A stretch of DNA of 64,000 nt from the NCBI GenBank assembly GCA_024399135.1, contig JAKSHY010000009.1:1-64000 (forward strand), in the 5' to 3' direction. Below the pieces are notes generated by a model. That model saw only the letters and a program-made list of their open reading frames with translations. It did no database searches and was not told where the DNA came from. Shown here piece after piece: positions 55,302 through 64,000 of the stretch. The translations under genes were made by a program, and so were the position numbers. The stretch's first letter is position 1; each line of letters starts with the position of its first letter. The DNA is from Lachnospiraceae bacterium. GTDB lineage: Bacteria; Bacillota; Clostridia; Lachnospirales; Lachnospiraceae.

Positions 55302-56281
55302 ACTACGTTCCTTTTTTCTCCTTCAATAAATGCTTTTATATTTTTCGCAGTCTCACTAACACATCTTCCCCTAGCTTCAACTGAAGCCCAGGCTAAATGA
55401 GGTGTGATAATCAGTCTGTCTGAATCCATGAATTTACTTAATGGGTTTTCTGGTTTCATAGGCTCTGTACTTGTAACATCAAGACCTGCTGCCCCAATCA
55501 GATTTTCATCCAATGCCCTTTTTAAATCAGCATCAACAACTACTGGTCCTCTGGCAACGTTGATAAGTATTGATGCAGGTTTCATTTTTAGGAACGCTTC
55601 ATAATTCATAAGACCTCGTGTTAAATCGCTTAATGGACAGTGAATTGACACTATGTCTGACTGTTTTAAAAAGTCATCAAATGAAACATATTCGTACTCA
55701 TAACCTGTATCTTTGTCCTTAAAAAAACCAGTGTCGGCTTTTTTAGTAACAGAATAGGTAATTACTCTGCATCCAAAAGCTGTTGCAATTTTCGCAACCT
55801 TCTGTCCAATATGACCTAATCCTATTATTCCCCAGGTCTTACCTGCTATTTCTGTGAACGCCTTGTCAAAATTGGAAAATCTTGACTGAGATGCGTATTC
55901 TCCACTTTTTACATAATCATCATAATGACGAAGTTTCTCAAGAACATAAAATAAAAGTGCGAAGGTATGCTGGGCTACAGCATCAGTTGAGTAGTCAACA
56001 ACATTGCTGACCTGAATGCCACGGCTTTTGCAGTAATTAATATCAACATTATCAAAACCTGTTGCCAGCTCACATATAAGCTTAAGATTATTAGCATCAC
56101 GTAATGTACTTTCATTAAGGGGAGCCTTATTCGCAATTATAATATCTGCATCCTTCACCCTTTCAATAACTTCTTCTGGAGTTGAAGTATTGTTATGAAT
56201 TGTCACATTACCATAATTATTAAATTCTTCAACTGAAACATCAGTACCTACACTATGTCTTTCTAATACAACTATATTCAT
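55292..56281 (-). CDS. D-isomer-specific 2-hydroxyacid dehydrogenase
   Basis: 329 aa NAD-dependent dehydrogenase. Rossmann motif WGIIGLGHIGQKVAKIATAFGC, catalytic Arg in LINVARGPVVVD, Glu in DVTSTEPM and His in ITPHLAWAS. Closest in pattern to glycerate/hydroxypyruvate-type or D-lactate-like enzymes; substrate uncertain. It lies between a small coiled-coil gene and the deaminase, with 4 bases and a 10-base overlap. Confidence 0.92.
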   Translation of the reverse strand: MNIVVLERHSVGTDVSVEEFNNYGNVTIHNNTSTPEEVIERVKDADIIIANKAPLNESTLRDANNLKLICELATGFDNVDINYCKSRGIQVSNVVDYSTDAVAQHTFALLFYVLEKLRHYDDYVKSGEYASQSRFSNFDKAFTEIAGKTWGIIGLGHIGQKVAKIATAFGCRVITYSVTKKADTGFFKDKDTGYEYEYVSFDDFLKQSDIVSIHCPLSDLTRGLMNYEAFLKMKPASILINVARGPVVVDADLKRALDENLIGAAGLDVTSTEPMKPENPLSKFMDSDRLIITPHLAWASVEARGRCVSETAKNIKAFIEGEKRNVVWE

Positions 56282-56284
56282 ACT

Positions 56285-56734
56285 CTATCTTTTAAACAGC
56301 TTGGATAACGGCTCAACAACACTCTTAAGATCGTTTATTGCTGTATTTAATCCTTCAAAATCTATATTGTTAATATTATCCATGGCAGACACTATACTCT
56401 TTTCACTATTAATAACCAGTTTATTAATGTCCTTAAACATGGATTCCATATCTATGGCTGCAAGCTCTGTTGTAACCTTTTCGAGATTATCAACAATTCC
56501 TTCTGCGTCTTCAACCATATCCTTAGTATTTCCGAGCAACGAATTTACTTTAGGTAATACAGTGAAAAAAGAAACCGCCATGAACGCTACAGCAATCAAA
56601 CATACTAAAGAAACGAAAATAGCAAAGCGACTCTGCTTCTTGGCATATTTCATTTCCTTTTGTTCATTGGACTGTATATCTTTTAATATGTTTATTAACT
56701 CTTCCATTTGAGTTGTTTTTTCGAATTCGTCCAT
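56285..56734 (-). CDS. Small membrane coiled-coil protein, unknown function
   Basis: 149 aa. A charged N-terminus, one membrane helix (~48-68), then a long amphipathic coiled coil rich in Asn, Asp and Leu. It resembles DUF948-like proteins but I cannot assign a family. First gene of the dehydrogenase/deaminase/band-7/ahcY run; ATG preceded by GGAGG, with a promoter at 56766-56794. Confidence 0.75.
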   Translation of the reverse strand: MDEFEKTTQMEELINILKDIQSNEQKEMKYAKKQSRFAIFVSLVCLIAVAFMAVSFFTVLPKVNSLLGNTKDMVEDAEGIVDNLEKVTTELAAIDMESMFKDINKLVINSEKSIVSAMDNINNIDFEGLNTAINDLKSVVEPLSKLFKR

Positions 56735-56765
56735 TCATAACCTCCAAATAAATGCAATCTCTTAC

Positions 56766-56794
56766 ATTTTATCAATTCTTTAACACTTAGACAA
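56766..56794 (-). promoter_or_regulatory. Promoter of the 56734 operon (ahcY run)
   Basis: Minus strand: TTGTCT (56794-56789), 17-bp spacer, TAAAAT (56771-56766), with the ATG 32 bases downstream. Confidence 0.55.
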
Positions 56795-56808
56795 GTTTTG
56801 CCAGCATC

Positions 56809-56841
56809 AAAAAAGGTCCTCCGAAACAATCGGAAGGACCT
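56809..56841 (-). terminator. Intrinsic terminator of glmS
   Basis: GGTCC-TTCCGA paired with TCGGAGGACC (10-bp stem with one bulge), followed by TTTTTTG on the minus strand, 13 bases past the glmS stop. Confidence 0.85.
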
Positions 56842-56853
56842 TTTAACTTTTAA

Positions 56854-58722
56854 TTATTCAACTGTTACTGATTTTGCCAGGTTTCTTGGCTTATCAACAT
56901 CAAGACCCTTAGCAACACTTACATAATAGCCAAGAAGCTGAAGCGGTATAACCGCAAGGCTTGCAGCGAAGTGATCGTCAATTTTTGGAATATAAACTGT
57001 GAATTTAACCTTATCTTCGACCTCGTATTTTCCATAAGGAGCTATTCCCATTAAAAATGCTCCTCTTGATGAACACTCAACCATATTACTAATGGTCTTT
57101 TCATACAAGTCTTCCTGTGTAAGTACACCAATTACTAAAATATTGTTTTCAATAAGCGAAATAGTTCCGTGCTTAAGTTCACCTGCTGCATATGCTTCGG
57201 AGTGAATATAACTTATTTCCTTTAACTTAAGACTTCCTTCCAGACATACTGCGTAGTCAATGCCTCGACCTATGAAAAATACATCCTTGGCATTAGAATA
57301 CTTAGCAGCAAACCATTGAATTCTTTCCTTGTCATCAATTATCTTATTAACTTTGTCCGGAATACTCTTTATTTCGTCTATATATCCAAGATATGTTGCT
57401 TCGTCAATAAGCCCTTTTACATATCCGAACTGTAATGCTAAAGAATAACCAGCTATTAACTGTGCACTGTATGCTTTAGTAGTTGCAACTGATATTTCAG
57501 GACCAGCAAGAGTATAGAACACCTTATCTGCTTCTCTTGCTATAGAACTTCCAACTACATTAACAATACCCATGGTTATAAGACCACTCGCTTTCGCAAG
57601 TCTTAATGCCTCAAGTGTATCTGCTGTCTCTCCAGACTGACTAATACATATAGCAAGACCCTTCTTGTTAAGCTTCATCTTACGATATCTGAATTCTGAA
57701 GCCAGTTCAACTCTCACAGGAACCTCAGCAATGTCCTCAAACACATACTGACAGGCCATACCTGCATGCCATGCTGAACCACAAGCAATGATATAAATCT
57801 GTTCTATATCTTTGATCTCTTCATCTGTAAGACCTACGCTTGTTAAATCGATCTTTCCATCCTTAAGTACACTGTTAAATGTATCTTCGATAGCACGTGG
57901 CTGCTCATGAATTTCCTTCATCATGAAGTGCTCATAGCCATCTTTTTCAGCCGACTCAGCGTCCCATGTGATTTCAACTAAATCTTTTTTAATCTCATCA
58001 CCATTTAAATCATAGAATTCAACATCACCAGCGGTAACCTTGGCGAATTCCATGTTATCAATGTAGTATACCTGTCTTGCATACTTAAGAATTGCTGGAA
58101 CATCAGATGCAATATATGAGCTTCCTTCCTGAACTCCAATAATCATAGGAGAGCCCTTTCTTGCTACCCAGATTTCATCTGGATAATCTGTAAACATAAG
58201 CTCTAATGCATACGAACCACGAATACGAACCATAGCCTTGGCAATAGCATCTATTGGTCCAATATTATATTTTTTGTAATAGTAATCAACTAATTTAACT
58301 GCTACTTCAGTATCTGTCTCACTATAGAATGTATAGTCATGCTTAAGAAGCTTTTCCTTAAGCTCTGCATAGTTTTCTATAATTCCGTTATGAACACCTA
58401 CTACAGCACTAATAACAGTTCCTGATCCAGATCCTGTACAGTTTCCACTTACATGTGGATGTGCATTAGTCTGCGATGGAGCACCATGTGTAGCCCATCT
58501 GGTATGTCCGATACCACAGTTACCCTTGATAGCACGTCCTTCATCAACCTTTTCTGACAGATTCTTAAGCTTACCAACAGCTTTAATTACCTCTGCCTTG
58601 GCATCACCATCTCTTACAGCTAATCCTGCAGAGTCATATCCTCTGTATTCAAGCTTTGAAAGACCATCAAGAAGTATTGGGGCCGCCTGTTTATCTCCAA
58701 TGTATCCTACTATTCCGCACAT
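56854..58722 (-). CDS. glmS: Glucosamine-6-phosphate synthase
   Basis: Makes glucosamine 6-phosphate from fructose 6-phosphate and glutamine, the entry to cell-wall amino sugars. 622 aa: N-terminal Cys2 (MCGIVGYIG), GHTRWATHG, NGIIEN, then two SIS domains with ACGSAWHAG and SQSGETADTLEA and the C-terminal KPRNLAKSVTVE. Co-transcribed 31 bases behind pgi, which makes its sugar substrate. ATG with AGAGGAT. No glmS ribozyme could fit the gap. Confidence 0.97.
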   Translation of the reverse strand: MCGIVGYIGDKQAAPILLDGLSKLEYRGYDSAGLAVRDGDAKAEVIKAVGKLKNLSEKVDEGRAIKGNCGIGHTRWATHGAPSQTNAHPHVSGNCTGSGSGTVISAVVGVHNGIIENYAELKEKLLKHDYTFYSETDTEVAVKLVDYYYKKYNIGPIDAIAKAMVRIRGSYALELMFTDYPDEIWVARKGSPMIIGVQEGSSYIASDVPAILKYARQVYYIDNMEFAKVTAGDVEFYDLNGDEIKKDLVEITWDAESAEKDGYEHFMMKEIHEQPRAIEDTFNSVLKDGKIDLTSVGLTDEEIKDIEQIYIIACGSAWHAGMACQYVFEDIAEVPVRVELASEFRYRKMKLNKKGLAICISQSGETADTLEALRLAKASGLITMGIVNVVGSSIAREADKVFYTLAGPEISVATTKAYSAQLIAGYSLALQFGYVKGLIDEATYLGYIDEIKSIPDKVNKIIDDKERIQWFAAKYSNAKDVFFIGRGIDYAVCLEGSLKLKEISYIHSEAYAAGELKHGTISLIENNILVIGVLTQEDLYEKTISNMVECSSRGAFLMGIAPYGKYEVEDKVKFTVYIPKIDDHFAASLAVIPLQLLGYYVSVAKGLDVDKPRNLAKSVTVE

Positions 58723-58753
58723 AAGTTATCCTCTTAATAAAAATCCTTAAATT

Positions 58754-60100
58754 TTAGAGTCTCTTTAATAACTCTTCTCTCTGAACCTCAAATCCTGGCT
58801 TGCCTAAAAGAGCGAACATGTTCTTCTTATAGCTTTCAACACCTGGCTGATTAAATGGATTAACACCAAGAAGGTATCCACTAACACCACATGCGAACTC
58901 GAAGAAATAGAACAACTGTCCAAGGTAATACTCGTTAACCTCTGGAACATTAACCTTAAGGTTAGGTACCTGTCCATCTGTATGAGCTAAGATTGTTCCG
59001 TTCATTGCTGATTTATTTACGAAGTCTACTGACTTTCCTGCAAGGTAATTTAATCCATCAAGATCAACTGGCTCTTCTTCAAGAATAATTTCTTCACGAG
59101 ACTTTTCAATTTCGATAACTGTCTCGAAAATGTTTCTTGATCCATCCTGAATGAACTGACCCATTGAGTGAAGATCTGTTGTAAGGTCAACTGATGCAGG
59201 GAAAATACCTCTCTGATCCTTACCTTCTGACTCACCGTAGAGCTGCTTCCACCATTCTGATACGAAATGAACTGAAGGCTCGTAGTTAGCAAGAATTTCA
59301 ATCTGCTTACCCTTCTTTAATAAAATGTTACGAATAGCTGCATACTTTAATGCATCATTTTCTTCGAAATCATTTTCTAATGCCATCTTACGTCCAGACT
59401 GTGCACCTTCCATAAGCTTATCAATATCAGCTCCTGAAACTGCGATAGGTAAAAGACCAACAGCTGTAAGAACTGAGAAACGTCCACCTACATCATCAGG
59501 TACTACGAAGCTTTCATATCCTTCTTCGTTAGCAAGATTCTTTAATGATCCACGAGCCTTATCTGTAGTAGCATAGATTCTCTTAGCTGCTTCTTCCTTA
59601 CCATACTTCTTCTCAAGCATCTTCTTAAATACTCTGAAAGCGATAGCAGGCTCTGTCGTTGTACCTGACTTACTAATCATGTTAATAGAGAAATCCTTAT
59701 CTCCAATAACATCCATTAAGTGCTTAATATATGTTGAGCTAATAGAATTACCAACGAAGTAAATCTCTGGTGTCTTACGCATATCTTTGTCAATAACATT
59801 GTAAAAGCTGTGACGTAAAAACTCGATTGCAGCTCTTGCTCCTAAGTAAGAACCACCAATTCCGATTACTAAAAGGATATCTGAATCTGACTGAATCTTA
59901 GCTGCTGCCTTTTTAATTCTGGCGAACTCATCCTTATCATAATCTTCAGGTAAATTAATCCATCCTAAGAAGTCATTACCTGCACCCTTCTTAGAAACTA
60001 ATAATTCTTTAGCATCCAATGTCTGCTTCTTCATATTCTCCATTTCATGCTCAGCTACGAAGCATGATGCTTTTGAATAATCAAATGTAACTTTACTCAT
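58754..60100 (-). CDS. pgi: Glucose-6-phosphate isomerase
   Basis: Interconverts glucose 6-phosphate and fructose 6-phosphate. 448 aa, the short bacterial type; [54 protein letters not shown] and the catalytic region with HTDGQ visible. ATG with GGGAGG. Promoter at 60142-60170. First gene of the pgi-glmS unit, linking glycolysis with cell-wall sugar synthesis. Confidence 0.97.
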   Translation of the reverse strand: MSKVTFDYSKASCFVAEHEMENMKKQTLDAKELLVSKKGAGNDFLGWINLPEDYDKDEFARIKKAAAKIQSDSDILLVIGIGGSYLGARAAIEFLRHSFYNVIDKDMRKTPEIYFVGNSISSTYIKHLMDVIGDKDFSINMISKSGTTTEPAIAFRVFKKMLEKKYGKEEAAKRIYATTDKARGSLKNLANEEGYESFVVPDDVGGRFSVLTAVGLLPIAVSGADIDKLMEGAQSGRKMALENDFEENDALKYAAIRNILLKKGKQIEILANYEPSVHFVSEWWKQLYGESEGKDQRGIFPASVDLTTDLHSMGQFIQDGSRNIFETVIEIEKSREEIILEEEPVDLDGLNYLAGKSVDFVNKSAMNGTILAHTDGQVPNLKVNVPEVNEYYLGQLFYFFEFACGVSGYLLGVNPFNQPGVESYKKNMFALLGKPGFEVQREELLKRL

Positions 60101-60141
60101 TTATTCATCCTCCCGAATTTCGTGAAAAACTTTTCCTTTCT

Positions 60142-60170
60142 ATTCTACTATTATTAAAGTAACTTGGCAA
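60142..60170 (-). promoter_or_regulatory. pgi promoter
   Basis: Minus strand: TTGCCA (60170-60165), 17-bp spacer, TAGAAT (60147-60142). Confidence 0.5.
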
Positions 60171-60273
60171 ATGATATTGCTTACCCTTACCCAGGCTTTT
60201 GCTTACTCTATTCCTCGTATTTGTTATTCTTCCTACCAACTCGACAAGTATTACACAATCATAATGTCTTTTG

Positions 60274-60579
60274 GGTTATAAGAACCCAATTTTCGTGCAC
60301 CTCATTACCTAAACCAAAATGAGTAGTGGTAATAAAATTATGAATTAATATCTTTTTATTACCAAGGTTGATACCTAAAATTGTTAACTAAGCGTATATT
60401 TTTAGGTTTTTATTACCAAATAAATTAATGTTACTGGTAATAAGATATTGAGAATTCCGAATCTTATTACCAAATTTGATGATTTCACAGGTTATAAGAT
60501 GCCTCTTATATTAAAATTTATTACCTTTTATGAAAAATGTAGTGGTTATAAGATGACATTATCCAGCATATTTATTACC
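60274..60579. repeat. 54-bp tandem array of alternating inverted 8-10-base arms
   Basis: Six units start at 60274, 60328, 60382, 60436, 60490 and 60544, exactly 54 bases apart. Each begins GGT(T/A)ATAAGA-like and ends (C/T)(T/C)ATTACC-like 36 bases on, with about 18 variable bases inside and 18 between units. The third left arm is degenerate (TGTTAACTAAG). Unit 4 is a perfect 11-bp inverted repeat. A degenerate right arm, GTATTACA at 60248-60255, is in register, so a seventh unit may have decayed. In one plus-strand frame, units 4-6 read as an 18-aa repeat (G-[YN]-K-[MI] ... [FL]-I-T) but units 1-3 have stops. The 564-base gap holds nothing else except promoters. Confidence 0.85.
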
Positions 60580-60597
60580 TTTTTTCCCTTCATTTGA

Positions 60598-60603
60598 TAT
60601 AAT
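60598..60603 (+). promoter_or_regulatory. Candidate -10 of xth
   Basis: TATAAT, 62 bases before the ATG at 60665, just after the repeat array. Another TATAAT at 60646-60651 is closer but would leave GAGG partly upstream of the transcription start. Confidence 0.35.
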
Positions 60604-60664
60604 TGCTTTATCGTAAAGATAACGTGAATCACAATTTCTAAAAAATATAATACGAGGCTAATAT

Positions 60665-61423
60665 ATGAAAAAATTCGTATCATGGAATGTTAATGGATTA
60701 AGAGCCTGCAGAGATAAAGGATTTCTTGATTATTTTAAAGATATAGATGCAGATATTTTCTGTCTTCAGGAAACTAAGCTTCAGGAAGGCCAGATAGAGC
60801 TCGACCTTGAAGGTTATAAGCAGTATTGGAATTATGCTGTTAAAAAGGGATATTCAGGAACCGCCATCTTCACGAAAGAAGAGCCTCTTGGAGTGACTTA
60901 TGGTCTTGGAATTGAAGAGCATGACCAGGAAGGAAGAGTTATTACTCTTGAATTTAGTGACTACTACTTCATCACTGTCTATGTTCCTAATTCTAAGGAA
61001 GATCTTTCAAGATTAGAATACAGAATGAGATGGGAAGATGATTTTCTTTCATATGTTAAAAAGCTCGAAGAAAAGAAGCCTGTAATATATTGTGGCGACC
61101 TGAATGTTGCCCATAAGGAAATCGATCTTAAGAATCCTAAAACCAATCATCATAATGCAGGATTCACAGATGAGGAACGTTCTAAATTCGATAATGTCGT
61201 AAACAATGGACTTATTGATACCTTTAGATACTTCTATCCTGACCAGGAACAAATATATTCCTGGTGGAGCTACCGTTTCCAGTCAAGAGCGAAGAATGCA
61301 GGATGGAGAATCGATTATTTCATAGCTTCTAAAAGTCTTGAAGATAAGTTAGTTGATGCAAAGATATTAACAGATGTAATGGGATCAGACCACTGTCCTG
61401 TAGAGCTGGATATAAATATTTAA
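60665..61423 (+). CDS. xth: Exodeoxyribonuclease III / AP endonuclease
   Basis: Cuts at abasic sites in base excision repair and degrades 3' ends. 252 aa, the standard ExoIII length: [11 protein letters not shown] (metal Asn), FCLQETKLQ (metal Glu), CGDLNVAH (Asp-Asn catalytic), WRIDYF and SDHCPV (catalytic Asp-His). Alone on the plus strand behind the repeat array. ATG has GAGG 8 bases upstream. It converges with the 61431 gene with a 7-base gap. Confidence 0.96.
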   Translation: MKKFVSWNVNGLRACRDKGFLDYFKDIDADIFCLQETKLQEGQIELDLEGYKQYWNYAVKKGYSGTAIFTKEEPLGVTYGLGIEEHDQEGRVITLEFSDYYFITVYVPNSKEDLSRLEYRMRWEDDFLSYVKKLEEKKPVIYCGDLNVAHKEIDLKNPKTNHHNAGFTDEERSKFDNVVNNGLIDTFRYFYPDQEQIYSWWSYRFQSRAKNAGWRIDYFIASKSLEDKLVDAKILTDVMGSDHCPVELDINI

Positions 61424-61430
61424 TCCAATC

Positions 61431-62519
61431 CTACTCATAAGAAACTTTTATCCTGTCTCCATATGTTTTACTAACATATTCTGAAGCTTTAATTGCGTAT
61501 GCCTTAACTGCGTCAATCGAAGCATTAATTTCAATGTCATTATTTAACTGATATCTTCCATCCTTTAGACAGTCACACATATATTTATTAATCTCCGGAC
61601 TAAAATGAAGGCTGTCCGTGTAGTTATCAAGGTTAAATACAACATCCTCTGCGTTTTGGAAATTGTATATTTTCACATTTTCGCACCCTAATAATTCCTT
61701 CAGCGCATACCTCTCAGCCTCCAGATATCCCAAGCTGTCACCTTCGCGGTACATATTATCCCACCAGAGAATTGAATACGGTGGTATAAAGATATAGAAT
61801 ACTGTATCTTTGTGCGAATTAACTATATCTAAAATAAGCTTCGTATTATCTTTAGCTATATCAAGATATGTGTCTTCACTTTTCATTTCGTCTATATCCT
61901 TTTTCTGAATATAGTGATATAGAATAGTATCCTCATTGAAAGCCTTCCACTGCGCCCAGTTATAAGATTCGCCTTCATCATAATCTTTCATGAAAGAGGT
62001 AGCCATCATATACGGAATTCGTTCAAAAATAACATCCTTATTCCACAGATATTCTATGTCATTAAACGGATTTTTATCATAAAGATATAGAGGTGAACCC
62101 GTTTCTTCAAATGTGGTCGAGGTTTTCTGAGTTAATGATGATGGATCTACATTCAAAAATACATATTTCAAATTCTGATGTTCAAATGCACGATTAAGAA
62201 AATAGCAAAGATCCGCTGTTGCACCATATGAACGAATGGCCTTAACTGATGTACAGTTAAAGTTTTCATCAAACCATCTGTTGTTATAATTTTCCGCAAC
62301 TGAAGAACCCGCAATAACTGCATCATAATCAAAATGATCCAGTGTTCCAGGAACCTGATACTCTTTTTCCCACAAAACAGCCTTAATCTTAGCTATAGGC
62401 TTATGATAGTGAAAGAAAGGATCAAACAAAATTACCACACCTGCTGCCAAAGCAAGAAAAAGAGCCGTGAAGCATGCGAATTTCTTTATGAAGTTTTTGG
62501 AATTAATATCTTTTTCCAT
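61431..62519 (-). CDS. SGNH-like membrane protein partnering MBOAT
   Basis: 362 aa. One N-terminal membrane helix (~14-33), then an SGNH-like extracytoplasmic domain with VIAGSSVAENY (nucleophile Ser motif GSS), FLNVDPSSL, IFIPPYSILWWDN, and DNYTDSLHFSPEINKYMC (Asp...His pair). In other bacteria such proteins (DltD/AlgX/AlgJ-like) work with an MBOAT membrane acyltransferase to O-acylate surface polymers. The MBOAT partner is immediately upstream (gap 5 bases). Confidence 0.8.
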   Translation of the reverse strand: MEKDINSKNFIKKFACFTALFLALAAGVVILFDPFFHYHKPIAKIKAVLWEKEYQVPGTLDHFDYDAVIAGSSVAENYNNRWFDENFNCTSVKAIRSYGATADLCYFLNRAFEHQNLKYVFLNVDPSSLTQKTSTTFEETGSPLYLYDKNPFNDIEYLWNKDVIFERIPYMMATSFMKDYDEGESYNWAQWKAFNEDTILYHYIQKKDIDEMKSEDTYLDIAKDNTKLILDIVNSHKDTVFYIFIPPYSILWWDNMYREGDSLGYLEAERYALKELLGCENVKIYNFQNAEDVVFNLDNYTDSLHFSPEINKYMCDCLKDGRYQLNNDIEINASIDAVKAYAIKASEYVSKTYGDRIKVSYE

Positions 62520-62524
62520 AATAT

Positions 62525-64000
62525 CTAGAAGTTAAAATAAATAAATGTACTTACCTGTGAAAAGCTTATAATGCACCACACTAAAAGGAAGGAAACCAAA
62601 AGTGCCGTTTTCGTCGAAAGCTTGGAAGAATTCGATATTTCAAGTGAGTTCTTTCCCCTGATTATTAGTGCTGAAATAATAAGCAGTAGAATAAATATAA
62701 TTACATATAAGGTATTATTATACTGTGGCATTTTCATATCTATAAACTTACTTACTATATAAAGTTCCGGAATATTTATATTAGCTGCAAGCTTTGGGAG
62801 ATATCCTGTATTATGAAATCTGAATATATTTTTGAACAGCTGAAGTGAGGTTTTAATGCTGTCACTTCCGAAGAATATCAAAGATATATTAAAAAATCCG
62901 AAGGTGAGTATCCATCCAAGCCACCTTGGCATTTCTATTTTTGACTTAATCTTATCATTAGAACCCTTAACACCAACTATTCCTAAATTGTCCCATACTA
63001 CCAGTAGTCCCTGCATGGTTCCCCAGGCTATGTAGGTCCAGTTAGCTCCATGCCATACTCCACTAAGGAAGAAGACCATGAAAATATTGAATAAGGTTCT
63101 TGCTCTTTTTTTTCTGGATCCACCTAATGGAATATAAACATATTTTATGAAGAATCTTGATAATGTCATATGCCATCTTTGCCATAATTCCTTAACTGAA
63201 CATGCCTTATATGGAGAATTAAAGTTAACGGGAAGATTAATATTAAACATTCTTCCAAGTCCAATAGCCATATCAGAATATCCGCTAAAATCAAAGTAAA
63301 TCTGGAAAGTATATGCCAGAATCATAAGAAGTGTGGATGTTGTGTCTAAAAACAGAGCCTGACTAAAACCATAATTAACAGCACCAGCTAAAACATCCGC
63401 CAGCAAAACCTTTTTCGACAGACCAAAAACGAATAGAATTATTCCCCTTGAAAAATTGTCTATATTAAAATGCTTATTTCCTTCGTCCTCAAACTGAGGC
63501 ATCATTTCATCATAAAGAACTATTGGTCCTGCTATCAGTTGTGGGAAAAATGTAACGAATGTCACATAATTAATGAACCCATAGTGTTTAGCTGTACCCT
63601 TGGCCCTGTCGATAATGAAAGAAAGCTGCTGGAAAGTAAAGAAACTAATTCCTAATGGCAACAAAATATTATGAAGTCTGAAATGTGAGCTAAATAATAT
63701 ATTTATATTTTCGATAATGAAATCCAAATATTTAAAATATATGAAAATAGAAAGATTCAGTGCTATTCCCAATAACAAAAATATTGTTTTTCTTAGTGTT
63801 TTATTAGTTGATGCCCTGTTTTCAAATTTGGAAATAATGTAGCTTAAAAGATAATTGGCCAGAATGGAACCAACAATGATACTTAGATAATATGTATTAA
63901 AATAAGCATAAAACCACAAAGACATAAGCGCCAAAAACAGCTTAGCCATTTCATAACGCTTAAAATGATTTAAAGAAAAAAACCCAATAAGAGTTAATGG
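62525..64000 (-). CDS. MBOAT acyltransferase (AlgI/DltB-like), partial
   Basis: At least 492 codons; the reading frame is open through the right edge (PLTLIGFFSLNHFKRYEMAKLF upstream of the first internal ATG at 63949), so the start lies beyond the window. About ten membrane helices. MBOAT features: FNSPYKACSVKELWQRWHMTLSRFF, GLGRMFNINLP and the catalytic His in FFLSGVWHGANWTYIAWG. Transfers acyl groups across the membrane to surface polymers; paired with the SGNH protein that follows. The polymer (teichoic acid, exopolysaccharide or peptidoglycan) cannot be told. Confidence 0.92.
   Translation of the reverse strand, partial: PLTLIGFFSLNHFKRYEMAKLFLALMSLWFYAYFNTYYLSIIVGSILANYLLSYIISKFENRASTNKTLRKTIFLLLGIALNLSIFIYFKYLDFIIENINILFSSHFRLHNILLPLGISFFTFQQLSFIIDRAKGTAKHYGFINYVTFVTFFPQLIAGPIVLYDEMMPQFEDEGNKHFNIDNFSRGIILFVFGLSKKVLLADVLAGAVNYGFSQALFLDTTSTLLMILAYTFQIYFDFSGYSDMAIGLGRMFNINLPVNFNSPYKACSVKELWQRWHMTLSRFFIKYVYIPLGGSRKKRARTLFNIFMVFFLSGVWHGANWTYIAWGTMQGLLVVWDNLGIVGVKGSNDKIKSKIEMPRWLGWILTFGFFNISLIFFGSDSIKTSLQLFKNIFRFHNTGYLPKLAANINIPELYIVSKFIDMKMPQYNNTLYVIIFILLLIISALIIRGKNSLEISNSSKLSTKTALLVSFLLVWCIISFSQVSTFIYFNF

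Noticed and set aside
58723-58753. glmS ribozyme
   Set aside because: The gap to pgi is 31 bases, far too short for the ribozyme; no catalytic core seen.
60274-60579. The 54-bp array as a CRISPR array
   Set aside because: Only 8-10 bases at each end of a 36-base unit are conserved, the interiors vary, spacers would be 18 bases, and no cas genes are in the window.
60436-60596. Coding gene of 18-aa repeats over units 4-6
   Set aside because: The frame is open only in units 4-6, has stops in units 1-3, and lacks a start codon with a ribosome-binding site. Kept as a possible decayed origin only.

Overview
The window is AT-rich, gene-dense chromosomal DNA from a Gram-positive, anaerobic, plant-polysaccharide-using member of the Clostridia. 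The best guess is a Lachnospiraceae of the Butyrivibrio/Pseudobutyrivibrio type. The reasons are: a short prolyl-tRNA synthetase with a C-terminal zinc site; a two-gene Suf-like Fe-S scaffold; a split PurH with a PurO-type cyclohydrolase; a split transketolase; S-layer-free lipoproteins; and the order hup - rqcP - divIC - tilS - hpt - ftsH without the sporulation genes yabP and yabQ. Almost all genes lie on the minus strand. No tRNA, rRNA, insertion sequence, prophage or CRISPR array was seen.

Layout. 1-5 kb: a TPR/degenerate-AAA protein and glycogen branching enzyme with a histone-like tail. 5-11 kb: glycerol kinase, a divergent pseudouridine synthase, methionine aminopeptidase, and ribulose-phosphate epimerase with split transketolase. 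11-18 kb: SufC/SufB-like pair, a heterodimeric ABC exporter, a CE2-like esterase and a lipoprotein. 18-26 kb: AICAR transformylase and IMP cyclohydrolase, preceded in the same direction by an ABC-2 transporter cluster (one permease truncated) and a GH13 alpha-amylase. 26-31 kb: the conserved ftsH/hpt/tilS/divIC block, rqcP and hup. 31-38.5 kb: proS, a phosphorelay pair without DNA-binding output, cca and a PEGA lipoprotein. 38.5-43 kb: O-antigen-ligase-like protein, a second pseudouridine synthase, araD and an FGGY kinase. 43-45.5 kb: an orphan double-glycine-leader peptide gene and a two-component system. 45.6-50 kb: two divergent Y-family DNA polymerases around a LexA-type box, a MATE exporter and a GNAT enzyme. 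50-60 kb: GH5 endoglucanase, AhcY, band-7 protein, adenosine-type deaminase, D-2-hydroxyacid dehydrogenase, glmS and pgi. 60-64 kb: a 54-bp repeat array, exonuclease III and an MBOAT/SGNH acyl-transfer pair; the MBOAT gene runs off the right edge.

How it works together. Secreted GH5 enzyme and CE2-like esterase attack plant cell-wall polymers. Pentoses enter through FGGY kinase, AraD, Rpe and transketolase. GlgB, the GH13 enzyme, Pgi and GlmS move hexose between glycogen, glycolysis and cell wall. AhcY and the deaminase recycle S-adenosylhomocysteine.

The most unusual signals are: (1) the 54-bp tandem array of alternating inverted arms at 60274-60579; (2) the leader-GG plus zinc-ribbon peptide at 43297; (3) at least seven genes whose -10 box lies 6-7 nt from the start codon with no ribosome-binding site, which predicts leaderless mRNAs; (4) three convergent gene pairs in which a terminator of one gene lies inside the coding sequence of the other.
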